Positions 1 to 5,786 of a DNA stretch of 5,803 nt are shown piece after piece. The DNA comes from Alphaproteobacteria bacterium. GTDB lineage: Bacteria; Pseudomonadota; Alphaproteobacteria; Puniceispirillales; UBA1172. The notes beneath the pieces are model-generated. The model was not told the DNA's origin. It made no database searches and saw only the letters and a list, made by a program, of their open reading frames with translations. The stretch covers positions 1,887 through 7,689 of the forward strand of contig JAGWAQ010000176.1 in the NCBI GenBank assembly GCA_021296375.1, in the 5' to 3' direction. The translations under genes and the position numbers were made by a program. Numbering within the stretch: the stretch's first letter is position 1; each line of letters opens with the position of its first letter.

Positions 1-183
1 TGGCAATTTGCCGTTGGGGCTTATCTGGCCAGCACCATGTTTTTCTATGGTCTTGGTTATGGCGCAAAAGCCATTGGCCGCGGCCTGACCAGCCCGAAAA
101 TATGGACCCGAATTGATTTCGGCATCGCGGTGGTGATGTTCTGGATCGCCGCGGGATTGATCTGGGCAGGGTTCAGCGTTTAA
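1..183 (+). CDS. LysE/ArgO-family amino-acid exporter, C-terminal part (5' end outside window)
   Basis: This is an open frame from the first base to a TAA at 181-183, giving the last 60 residues of a membrane protein. Two hydrophobic segments are visible, at about residues 2-22 (with a YGLGYGAK motif at the end of the helix) and about 41-60 (FGIAVVMFWIAAGLIW), joined by a short basic loop containing RGLTSPK and WTR. The FFYGLGYGA motif, then a loop, then a final helix rich in Ala, Trp and Ile is the usual ending of LysE/ArgO exporters, which expel lysine, arginine or related cationic amino acids across the inner membrane. The N-terminal helices are outside the window, so substrate cannot be judged. 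The stop lies 27 nt before the CoA-transferase, with no terminator between them, so the two may be co-transcribed. The family call rests on a short tail and is moderate; another RhtB/LysE-superfamily member is the main alternative. Confidence 0.72.
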   Translation, partial: WQFAVGAYLASTMFFYGLGYGAKAIGRGLTSPKIWTRIDFGIAVVMFWIAAGLIWAGFSV

Positions 184-199
184 TCTCAAGCGAAACAGC

Positions 200-204
200 A
201 AGGA
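200..204 (+). promoter_or_regulatory. Ribosome binding site of the CoA-transferase
   Basis: AAGGA lies six bases before the ATG at 211. An overlapping ATG at 206 opens only a two-codon frame (ATG AAA TGA), so 211 is the productive start. Confidence 0.75.
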
Positions 205-210
205 CATGAA

Positions 211-1398
211 ATGACACCTTCAGGCCCACTTGGTGATATTAAAATTCTGGATTTAAGCCGCATTCTCGCCGGGCCCAGCGCGACGCAATTGCTGGGTGAT
301 CTCGGGGCTGATGTCGTCAAGGTCGAACGCCCCGGCAAAGGCGATGACACAAGGTCATGGGGGCCGCCTTACGTCACGGATGGCGATGGCGCCAACACGA
401 CGGAAAGCGGCTACTACCTTTCCGCCAACCGCAACAAACGGTCGCTTGCCGTTGATATCACCACCACGGAAGGGGCTGATCTGATCCGCGCCCTGGCCAT
501 GAAAGCCGATGTCCTGATCGAGAATTTCAAGGTCGGGGGGCTGAAGAAATATGGCCTCGCTTATGATGACCTTGCCGCCATCAACCCGAAGCTGATTTAT
601 TGTTCGATCACCGGCTTTGGCCAGACCGGCCCCAATGCCCATCGCGCCGGCTATGATATTATGGTTCAGGGCTACGGCGGCATCATGTCGATCACAGGTC
701 CGGTGGATGGCGAGCCTTACAAAGTCGGGGTGGCGATTGCTGATGTCATGACCGGCATGTACGCGGTGACGGGCATCCTGGCGGCATTGCGTCATCGCGA
801 CAAGACCGGCGAAGGCCAGCATATCGACATTGCGCTGGTGGATACCACCGCCTCATGGCTGGTTAATCAGGGGGTGAATTACCTGCTGAACGGGGAGGTG
901 CCGAAATCCGTTGGCAATGGCCATCCGAATATTGTCCCCTATCAGGTGTTTGCGACATCGGATGGCTATATCATCATCGCCGTCGGCAATGACAATCAAT
1001 TCGCGGCCTTTGCTGAAATTCTGGGGCTGGGGCATCTGGCGCAGGATGCCCGCTTTGCCACCAATCCCGATCGCGTCGCCCACCGTGATGTCATTATCCC
1101 CATGCTGGAAGACGCGATTGCCCGATTTAGCCGTGATGATCTGCTGGCGGCTTGCGAAGCGGGCGGCGTTCCGGCGGGGCCGGTGAACACCCTTGGCGAT
1201 GTTTTCGCGACCGATCAGGTGGCGGCACGGGGCATGAAAGTCACCATGGATTACCCCCTTGCGGGGAGCGGCCAGATCGACGTTATCGGCAATCCGCTGA
1301 AGATGTCAAAAACCCCTGTTGATTACCGCCTGCCGCCGCCGCGTTGCGGTGAGCATAATGACGAGGTGATCGCCGATTGGCTGGCGGATGAAGGTTAG
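211..1398 (+). CDS. Class III CoA-transferase (CaiB/BaiF family), succinyl-CoA:glutarate CoA-transferase-like
   Basis: A 395-residue protein, the normal length for cytoplasmic, dimeric family III CoA-transferases, which move CoA between carboxylic acids through an aspartyl-CoA intermediate. The N-terminus has the family signature (ILDLSRILAGP at 12-22, LGADVVKVERP at 31-41). The catalytic Asp is expected to be D149 in RAGYD, following YCSITGFGQTGP at 130-141. The C-terminal GEHNDEV (380-386) is also typical. GDDTRSWGPPYV, ESGYYLSANRNKRS and the region around the catalytic Asp closely recall the succinyl-CoA:glutarate transferase SUGCT, so a dicarboxylate such as glutarate is the best substrate guess; itaconate, mesaconate or another acid remains possible. 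The ATG at 211 is supported by an AAGGA Shine-Dalgarno at 200-204. The gene follows the exporter closely, and its stop overlaps the stop of the convergent HDAC-family gene by 4 nt. The family is secure; the substrate is inferred. Confidence 0.93.
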   Translation: MTPSGPLGDIKILDLSRILAGPSATQLLGDLGADVVKVERPGKGDDTRSWGPPYVTDGDGANTTESGYYLSANRNKRSLAVDITTTEGADLIRALAMKADVLIENFKVGGLKKYGLAYDDLAAINPKLIYCSITGFGQTGPNAHRAGYDIMVQGYGGIMSITGPVDGEPYKVGVAIADVMTGMYAVTGILAALRHRDKTGEGQHIDIALVDTTASWLVNQGVNYLLNGEVPKSVGNGHPNIVPYQVFATSDGYIIIAVGNDNQFAAFAEILGLGHLAQDARFATNPDRVAHRDVIIPMLEDAIARFSRDDLLAACEAGGVPAGPVNTLGDVFATDQVAARGMKVTMDYPLAGSGQIDVIGNPLKMSKTPVDYRLPPPRCGEHNDEVIADWLADEG

Positions 1399-2318
1399 GC
1401 GTCATCAAGCGCGGTTAAATGCGCAGTGACAGAAGCCTTCAGGGCAGCAAGGTCATAGCCGCCTTCGAGCAGGGAGACGATCCGCCCTTCCGCCACGTCT
1501 TCTGCCAGTTGCCTGATCATCACCGTCAGGTCATGAAAATCATGGGCCTGCATGGTCAGCCCGGCGAGGGGGTCATCGGCATGGGCATCAAAACCGGCGG
1601 AAATGATGATCAGCTCAGGTTTCGCCGCGCGCACCTGCGGCAGGAGGTGGTCACGCCATGCCGCCAGCACTTCCGCCCCGCCATCGCCATGCCGCATGGG
1701 GGCGTTGTGGATATTGCCGCAACCGGTTTCCGCCGCCGCCCCTGACCCGGGGTAAAGCGGCATCTGGTGGCTGGAGGCAAAAGTCAGGTCACCGTCATCC
1801 CAAAACGCCGCTTGCGTGCCATTGCCGTGGTGAACGTCAAAATCCAGCACCGCGACACGGGTCAAGCCATGGTTCGCGCGGGCGTGCTGGGCGGCAATCG
1901 CGGCCGATGAAAACAGGCAAAACCCCATGGGGCGATCAGGTTCAGCGTGATGCCCCGGCGGTCGCGCCGCCAGAAAAGCGCGGTCAGTCGCGCCGTTCAT
2001 CACCTGATCAACCGCCAGCACAGCGCCGCCCGCCGCCCGCAACCCCGCCTCAAGCGAGCCGCGCCCCATATGGGTATCGGGATCAAGGGCAATGAGGTCA
2101 TCTTCAGGCTGCTGGCGGGCGATAAAGTCAAGATACCGCTCACCATGGACACGGGCGATGCTGGCGTTATCCGCTTCTGGCGCCTCGAGTTTCGGCAAGT
2201 GTGAAAAGCCGTCATCAATCGCTTGCCAGACATGGCGGATGCGATCCGGCCGTTCCGGATGCCCCGTCGGCACGGGATGACGGGCGAAAGCGTCATGGGT
2301 GATGACGGTCAAGCTCAT
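1395..2318 (-). CDS. Histone deacetylase-family (arginase/deacetylase fold) zinc amidohydrolase
   Basis: A 307-residue protein of the HDAC/acetylpolyamine amidohydrolase/AcuC superfamily, zinc enzymes that hydrolyse N-acetyl amides. All key residues are present: the N-terminal GHPERPDR motif (19-26), the active-site His pair H123/H124 in RPPGHHA, DFDVHHGNG with D159 and zinc ligands D161 and H163, the third zinc ligand D244 in GFDAH, and the transition-state Tyr Y288 in EGGYD. It should therefore be catalytically competent. There is no signal peptide, so it is cytoplasmic. It is shorter than typical acetylpolyamine amidohydrolases (about 340 residues), and no obvious dimerising insert is visible, so the substrate (acetylated polyamine, protein lysine or a small metabolite) is open. 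It is the last gene of a three-gene minus-strand cluster, starting 3 nt after the stop of a 42-codon ORF. No Shine-Dalgarno precedes its ATG, which suggests translational coupling. Its TAA overlaps the end of the CoA-transferase. Confidence 0.92.
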   Translation of the reverse strand: MSLTVITHDAFARHPVPTGHPERPDRIRHVWQAIDDGFSHLPKLEAPEADNASIARVHGERYLDFIARQQPEDDLIALDPDTHMGRGSLEAGLRAAGGAVLAVDQVMNGATDRAFLAARPPGHHAEPDRPMGFCLFSSAAIAAQHARANHGLTRVAVLDFDVHHGNGTQAAFWDDGDLTFASSHQMPLYPGSGAAAETGCGNIHNAPMRHGDGGAEVLAAWRDHLLPQVRAAKPELIIISAGFDAHADDPLAGLTMQAHDFHDLTVMIRQLAEDVAEGRIVSLLEGGYDLAALKASVTAHLTALDDA

Positions 2319-2321
2319 GGG

Positions 2322-2450
2322 TCAGTCGCCGGAAGAATCTTTCGGGCGTTTTTCCACCCCGACCCCGAGGTAGTCGAGCAATCGCGGCACCAGATAGCGC
2401 GCGATAATGACCCCGAGGCCGACCCAAATCAGAATATCTGCCAGTTCCAT
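2322..2450 (-). CDS. Small hypothetical single-pass membrane protein (42 aa)
   Basis: This short minus-strand frame runs from an ATG at 2450-2448 to a TGA at 2324-2322. The product begins MELADILIWVGLGVII and has one hydrophobic stretch, at about residues 3-25. A short DYLGVGV segment follows, then a hydrophilic tail, EKRPKDSSGD (33-42). This reads as a single-pass inner-membrane microprotein or a membrane-anchored amphipathic peptide. Two things support real translation. A good Shine-Dalgarno (AAGGA, seven bases before the ATG) overlaps the stop codon of the upstream methyltransferase as TAAGGA. The frame also exactly fills the gap between its neighbours, starting 10 nt after the methyltransferase and ending 3 nt before the HDAC-family gene. 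I do not recognise the family and assign no function. The alternative is a non-conserved leader ORF whose translation only serves to deliver ribosomes to the downstream start. Confidence 0.72.
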   Translation of the reverse strand: MELADILIWVGLGVIIARYLVPRLLDYLGVGVEKRPKDSSGD

Positions 2451-2454
2451 TGTT

Positions 2455-2463
2455 TTGTCCTTA
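2455..2463 (-). promoter_or_regulatory. Stop codon/ribosome-site fusion between methyltransferase and microprotein
   Basis: Read on the minus strand this is TAAGGACAA: the TAA ends the methyltransferase, and its last two bases begin the AAGGA that lies seven bases before the ATG of the 42-codon ORF. The arrangement favours reinitiation by ribosomes finishing the methyltransferase and is the main evidence that the small frame is translated. Confidence 0.65.
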
Positions 2464-3177
2464 TGGTTGTGGATTGACCCTGAATTCAGCGACGATACCG
2501 GTCTTGCTGCCGGCCACCACGTCTTCAGGATTAAAATAGAGATCGATATTATGCCAAACCGGCGCGCTGATCATGCCACGGTTTTGCCAGTCCTGAAAAG
2601 CCTCATCAAACCCCCGGTCCCTGAAATGAACAGCGTTGATGCTGATCAGCGCCAGCCCGCCTGGGCGCAACAGCGGAAAGCAACGCGCCAGATCATCAGG
2701 CCCGAGGTGGCCAAGGGTAAAGGTGCCGGCGGAAAGCAGGGCGCCATAACCGCCCCAATCGCGCGGCAAGGGGGCGGTGATATCGGCTTCAACAAATTTG
2801 TCGTACCCGCCTTTGGCGGCGGCGATCTCCATCATTTTCGGGGAGATGTCAAACCCGTGAACCGCGCCGTCAATGCCATGGTTGCGCAGGCATTGCCCCA
2901 CCAGCCCGGTGCCGCAACCAATATCAGCAACCGGCAGGTCATCAGGCGTCATGACACGGGCAAAGATACCGCTGAGGTGATGGGGGGCGGCGTAGCCTTC
3001 GGCGGCGACAAAATCATCATCATAAGTATCGGCCCATTCGTCATAATAACGGCGGTGCTGGTCAGGGGTTGAAAGCGAATACGCCTCATCCCGATGGTGG
3101 TCCCCGCCATGAGCGACCTGAGGTGCGGCCTGAGCCGGGGGTCTTGCCGGAGATGATGTGCCTTTATCCTTTGCCAT
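2461..3177 (-). CDS. Class I SAM-dependent methyltransferase (METTL27-like)
   Basis: A 238-residue cytoplasmic protein with a Rossmann-type methyltransferase domain. The SAM-binding motif I is VADIGCGTGLVG at 83-94. The acidic residue expected to hold the SAM ribose is D110 in HGFDISPKMM, and the post-motif LRPGG turn is at 170-174. The segment YYDEWADTYDDDF (44-56) before the domain is the usual lead-in for the METTL27/Williams-Beuren-type group, whose substrates are poorly known. Residues 1-30 form a low-complexity, Pro/Ala- and His-rich extension, probably disordered. The ATG at 3177-3175 has an AGGG-type ribosome site seven bases upstream. It is the first gene of the minus-strand cluster, diverging from the aldehyde dehydrogenase. 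Its TAA merges with the Shine-Dalgarno of the 42-codon ORF, so the three genes are very likely one transcript. Methyltransferase fold is confident; substrate unknown (small molecule or protein). Confidence 0.9.
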   Translation of the reverse strand: MAKDKGTSSPARPPAQAAPQVAHGGDHHRDEAYSLSTPDQHRRYYDEWADTYDDDFVAAEGYAAPHHLSGIFARVMTPDDLPVADIGCGTGLVGQCLRNHGIDGAVHGFDISPKMMEIAAAKGGYDKFVEADITAPLPRDWGGYGALLSAGTFTLGHLGPDDLARCFPLLRPGGLALISINAVHFRDRGFDEAFQDWQNRGMISAPVWHNIDLYFNPEDVVAGSKTGIVAEFRVNPQP

Positions 3178-3199
3178 AAGAAAACCCTAACATGACATT

Positions 3200-3217
3200 C
3201 CCACGGGGCCCACGGGG
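3200..3217. repeat. Perfect tandem 9-bp repeat (CCCACGGGG x2)
   Basis: Two exact, directly adjacent copies of CCCACGGGG lie at 3200-3208 and 3209-3217. The pair is flanked by TTCCC (3198-3202) and GGGAA (3215-3219), giving partial dyad symmetry. It sits about 20-40 bases upstream of the methyltransferase ATG and just upstream of the putative -35 of the aldehyde dehydrogenase promoter, a position that suits an operator. A chance duplication is the alternative. Confidence 0.6.
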
Positions 3218-3296
3218 AAAATGATTTTGCCAGTGGTCTGGCGATGGTGATTTTATGCTGGCGAAGCGGCGGGGGAGTGCTAATCTGAACGAAAGA

Positions 3297-3304
3297 AAAG
3301 GGAG
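3297..3304 (+). promoter_or_regulatory. Ribosome binding site that decides the aldehyde dehydrogenase start
   Basis: AAAGGGAG lies seven bases before the ATG at 3312. The frame stays open back to an ATG at 3255, but that codon has no ribosome site, overlaps the putative -10 box, and would add 19 residues (MLAKRRGSA...) that do not look like this family. A GTG at 3309 is the only close alternative. Confidence 0.7.
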
Positions 3305-3311
3305 TCCAGTG

Positions 3312-4754
3312 ATGGCGGAATTGATCCAGAGTTATTATGGCGGTGCCCACCGTGGCGGGGCTAAAGGCACGTTCGAAAAGCGTTACCCCGCGACAGGTGA
3401 GGTGATCGCCAATGTTGAGCTGGCGACCACCGCGATGCTGGATGAAGCCGTCGCCATGGCCGCCGCCGCCCAGAAAGACTGGGCCAGAACCTCGGTGCAG
3501 GAACGGGGGCAAATCCTGATCCGTTGCGCCCATGCGTTGATGGGAGCGAATGAAGAGCTGTCCCGGCTTGAAGTCCGGGATGTCGGCAAGGTTTACGCCG
3601 AGGCGGTGTCAGGTGACGTGCCGTCCGGCCCTGACGCGCTCGAGTTTTTTGGCGCCGCGATCATGACCTACACCGGCACTCATCATCAGTGGGATGGCGG
3701 CATGGGTTACACCCGCCGTGTGCCGCTTGGGGTTTGCGCGGGCATCGGGGCGTGGAATTACCCGACGCAGATCGCCTTGTGGAAATCCGCGCCGGCGCTG
3801 GCGATGGGCAATGCCTTCATCCTGAAGCCCTCGGAAATGACGCCGATTGTCTCAAACCGCATTGTCGAGATCATGGAAGAGGCGGGATTGCCGAAAGGCT
3901 TGATGAACGTCATTCAGGGTGATCACACCATCGGCACGGCGATTTGCGAACACCCGGGCATCGCCAAAGTCTCGCTCACCGGCGGGGTTGCAACGGGCAA
4001 GAAGATCATGGCGCAATCCGCCGACAGCCTGAAGCGGGTGACGCTCGAGCTGGGGGGCAAGGCGCCGCTTATCCTGTTTGAGGATTGCGATCTTGATAAA
4101 GCCGCCGCCACCGCCATGGAAGCGAATTTTTACACCGCCGGTGAAGTCTGCTCAAACGCCACCCGTGTTTTTGTCCATCGGGATATCGCGGGCGAAATTC
4201 TGGCGCGCATGAAAGCCATGACCGAAGAGATGACCGTCGGTGACCCGATGTCCGAGGATGTTCAGATGGGGGCGTTGATCTCCGAAAATCATCTCAAAAA
4301 AGTGCTGGGCTATGTTGAAAAAGGCGTGACGGAAGGGGCGGAGCTGATCACCGGCGGCAAGCGCGTGCATCCGCAAGGGTTTGAAGGCGGCTATTTCATG
4401 GAACCGACGATCATGTCGGGCTGCTCTGATGACATGACGATCGTCCGTGAAGAGATTTTTGGCCCGGTGATGTCTGTCCTGATTTTCGACAGTGAGGAGG
4501 AGGCGATCGAGCGCGCCAACGCCACGCATTTCGGGCTTGGGGCAGGGCTGTTCACGAAAGATTTAAGCCGCGCCCACCGTGTCGCGGATCAACTGGAGGC
4601 GGGCAATGTCTGGGTCAATACCTACAACCTTATCCCGCCGGATATGCCGTTTGGCGGCGCCAAGCAATCCGGGTTCGGGCGGGAATCCTCGCTTTACGCC
4701 TTTGAATCCTACAGCGATATCCGCGCCACCTACATTGCCCTTGATGATGATTAA
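3312..4754 (+). CDS. NAD(P)-dependent aldehyde dehydrogenase, betaine-aldehyde/aminoaldehyde type (BetB/ALDH9-like)
   Basis: Starting at 3312 this is a 480-residue cytoplasmic enzyme, close to the usual BetB length. Conserved ALDH residues are all present: N149 in GAWNYP, cofactor-contacting K172 in LKPSE, the SLTGG nucleotide loop (221-225), general base E246 in LELGGK, nucleophile C280 in GEVCSN, and E381 in EEIFGP. Near-identical stretches to BetB include RRVPLGVCAGIGAWNYP, EAGLPKGLMNVIQGD and PFGGAKQSGFGRE. The family oxidises betaine aldehyde, 4-trimethylaminobutyraldehyde, 4-aminobutyraldehyde or 4-guanidinobutyraldehyde. No choline dehydrogenase or BetI regulator is nearby in the window. 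The ureohydrolase gene begins 41 nt after the stop with no terminator between, so an amino- or guanidino-aldehyde substrate is at least as likely as betaine aldehyde. Hence no gene symbol is given. Family certain, substrate inferred. Confidence 0.95.
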   Translation: MAELIQSYYGGAHRGGAKGTFEKRYPATGEVIANVELATTAMLDEAVAMAAAAQKDWARTSVQERGQILIRCAHALMGANEELSRLEVRDVGKVYAEAVSGDVPSGPDALEFFGAAIMTYTGTHHQWDGGMGYTRRVPLGVCAGIGAWNYPTQIALWKSAPALAMGNAFILKPSEMTPIVSNRIVEIMEEAGLPKGLMNVIQGDHTIGTAICEHPGIAKVSLTGGVATGKKIMAQSADSLKRVTLELGGKAPLILFEDCDLDKAAATAMEANFYTAGEVCSNATRVFVHRDIAGEILARMKAMTEEMTVGDPMSEDVQMGALISENHLKKVLGYVEKGVTEGAELITGGKRVHPQGFEGGYFMEPTIMSGCSDDMTIVREEIFGPVMSVLIFDSEEEAIERANATHFGLGAGLFTKDLSRAHRVADQLEAGNVWVNTYNLIPPDMPFGGAKQSGFGRESSLYAFESYSDIRATYIALDDD

Positions 4755-4785
4755 CCCGCCACCTTCAACCGCAAACCATCCAAAG

Positions 4786-4789
4786 GGAG
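4786..4789 (+). promoter_or_regulatory. Ribosome binding site of the ureohydrolase
   Basis: GGAG, within the longer AAAGGGAGA, ends six bases before the ATG at 4796. This strong site in the 41-nt gap lets the second gene be translated independently of the aldehyde dehydrogenase on a shared transcript. Confidence 0.75.
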
Positions 4790-4795
4790 AGCCCG

Positions 4796-5767
4796 ATGTC
4801 TGATGACACGTTTTTTGAACCGATTTCAGGGGCGGTGTTGCCTCGATTTGCCGGTGTGCCGAGCTTCATGCGCTTGCCGGTGATGGATTTTGACCATCCG
4901 CGTATTGATGAGGTGGATATCGGTATCATCGGGGTGCCATGGGATGGCGGCACCACTAACCGCCCCGGCGCACGCCATGGCCCGCGTCAGCTGAGGGATT
5001 TGTCCACCATGATCAGGGCGACGCATCCCGTGTCCTATATCTCGCCGTTCAAGCTCACCAATTGCGCTGATCTGGGCGATACCCCGATCAACCCCGCGGG
5101 GCTGGATGACACCATGGCCTGGGTGACGTCTTTTTATGAGAAGATCAAGGCCCGCGGCATCATCCCCATGACGGCAGGGGGCGATCACCTTGTGTCTCTT
5201 CCCGTGCTGCGGGGGCTGGCCGCCGATGGCCCTGTGGGGATGATCCATTTTGATGCCCATACCGATTTGTTCGACAGCTATTTCGACGGCTGCCAATATA
5301 CCCACGGCACGCCGTTCCGCCGCGCCATCGAGGAAGGCTTGCTTGACCCGAAACGCGTGGTGCAGATCGGTATTCGCGGCACCATGTATGACGGCGCGGA
5401 TATCGAATGGGGGCGCGAGCAAGGCGTCACCATCATCACCATGGATGAATTTGCTGAACACAGTATTGCTGATGTCATGACAAGAGCGCGGGGGATTGTT
5501 GGCGATCAACCGACCTATGTCAGCTTTGATATCGATTGCATCGACCCGGCCTTCGCGCCCGGTACCGGCACCCCGGAGATCGGCGGCTTCACCACCCGTG
5601 AAGCGCAATTGCTGGTCCGCCGCCTGCATGGGCTGAACCTGATCGGGGCTGATCTGGTCGAGGTCTCCCCGCCGTTTGACGAAACCGGCAACACCGCCTG
5701 GGTGGGGGTCTCCATCATGTTTGAGTTGCTCTGCATGCTGGCGACATCGGTGGACGCCCGCAAGTAA
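4796..5767 (+). CDS. Agmatinase/guanidinobutyrase-type ureohydrolase (arginase family)
   Basis: A 323-residue binuclear-metal enzyme that hydrolyses a guanidino compound to an amine plus urea. Metal ligands are all present: H131 in GGDH, D153/H155/D157 in DAHTD, and D245/D247 in FDIDCIDP. The PGTGTPEIGG loop is at 255-264. The N-terminal LPRFAG and MRLP motifs, HGTPFRRAIEE (170-180), RVVQIGIRG (187-195) and VEVSPPFDETGNT (288-300) recall Pseudomonas guanidinobutyrase/guanidinopropionase more than E. coli SpeB. That makes 4-guanidinobutyrate (giving GABA and urea) the best guess; agmatine, 3-guanidinopropionate or another guanidine is possible. It is second in an operon with the aldehyde dehydrogenase, which could supply its guanidino-acid substrate. 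It lacks the long N-terminal extension I associate with the free-guanidine hydrolases. No nickel-chaperone genes are seen. The ureohydrolase fold is certain, the substrate is not. Confidence 0.94.
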   Translation: MSDDTFFEPISGAVLPRFAGVPSFMRLPVMDFDHPRIDEVDIGIIGVPWDGGTTNRPGARHGPRQLRDLSTMIRATHPVSYISPFKLTNCADLGDTPINPAGLDDTMAWVTSFYEKIKARGIIPMTAGGDHLVSLPVLRGLAADGPVGMIHFDAHTDLFDSYFDGCQYTHGTPFRRAIEEGLLDPKRVVQIGIRGTMYDGADIEWGREQGVTIITMDEFAEHSIADVMTRARGIVGDQPTYVSFDIDCIDPAFAPGTGTPEIGGFTTREAQLLVRRLHGLNLIGADLVEVSPPFDETGNTAWVGVSIMFELLCMLATSVDARK

Positions 5768-5786
5768 CCGGTCGTGATGCCCGCAT

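Larger units (their letters stand above)
3178..3311. promoter_or_regulatory. Divergent intergenic control region (methyltransferase cluster / aldehyde dehydrogenase operon)
   Basis: These 134 bases separate two divergent genes and must hold the start signals for both operons. For the plus strand a plausible sigma70-like promoter is TTGCCA (3227-3232), an 18-base spacer and TTTTAT (3251-3256), which would start a transcript around 3263 with a leader of about 50 bases before the ATG at 3312. The minus-strand promoter is less clear; TAAAAT read on the minus strand at 3255-3250 would be a good -10 box but lacks a convincing -35. A perfect tandem repeat lies at 3200-3217. No riboswitch-like fold was recognised. 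The promoter call is by eye. Confidence 0.5.

Noticed and set aside
206..214. Two-codon frame ATG AAA TGA overlapping the CoA-transferase start
   Set aside because: Nothing suggests a regulatory minimal ORF. The ribosome site is better spaced for the ATG at 211, and such triplets arise often by chance.
355..822. Minus-strand open frame (155 codons) opposite the CoA-transferase
   Set aside because: It is antisense to a well-conserved coding region and no family features are visible.
1658..2095. Plus-strand open frame (145 codons) opposite the HDAC-family gene
   Set aside because: It is an Arg/Pro-rich shadow translation of the complementary strand of a conserved enzyme.
2407..3072. Plus-strand open frame (221 codons) opposite the methyltransferase
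   Set aside because: It is antisense to a clear methyltransferase with intact SAM motifs and to the 42-codon ORF, with no credible domain or ribosome site.
4755..4795. Possible terminator or attenuator between the aldehyde dehydrogenase and ureohydrolase
   Set aside because: The 41 bases contain no inverted repeat or T-run, only a ribosome binding site, so the two genes are treated as one operon.
4826..5629. Long minus-strand open frame (267 codons) opposite the ureohydrolase
   Set aside because: It is entirely antisense to a gene with complete catalytic motifs. The product has no recognisable domain and the composition is that of a shadow frame in GC-rich DNA.
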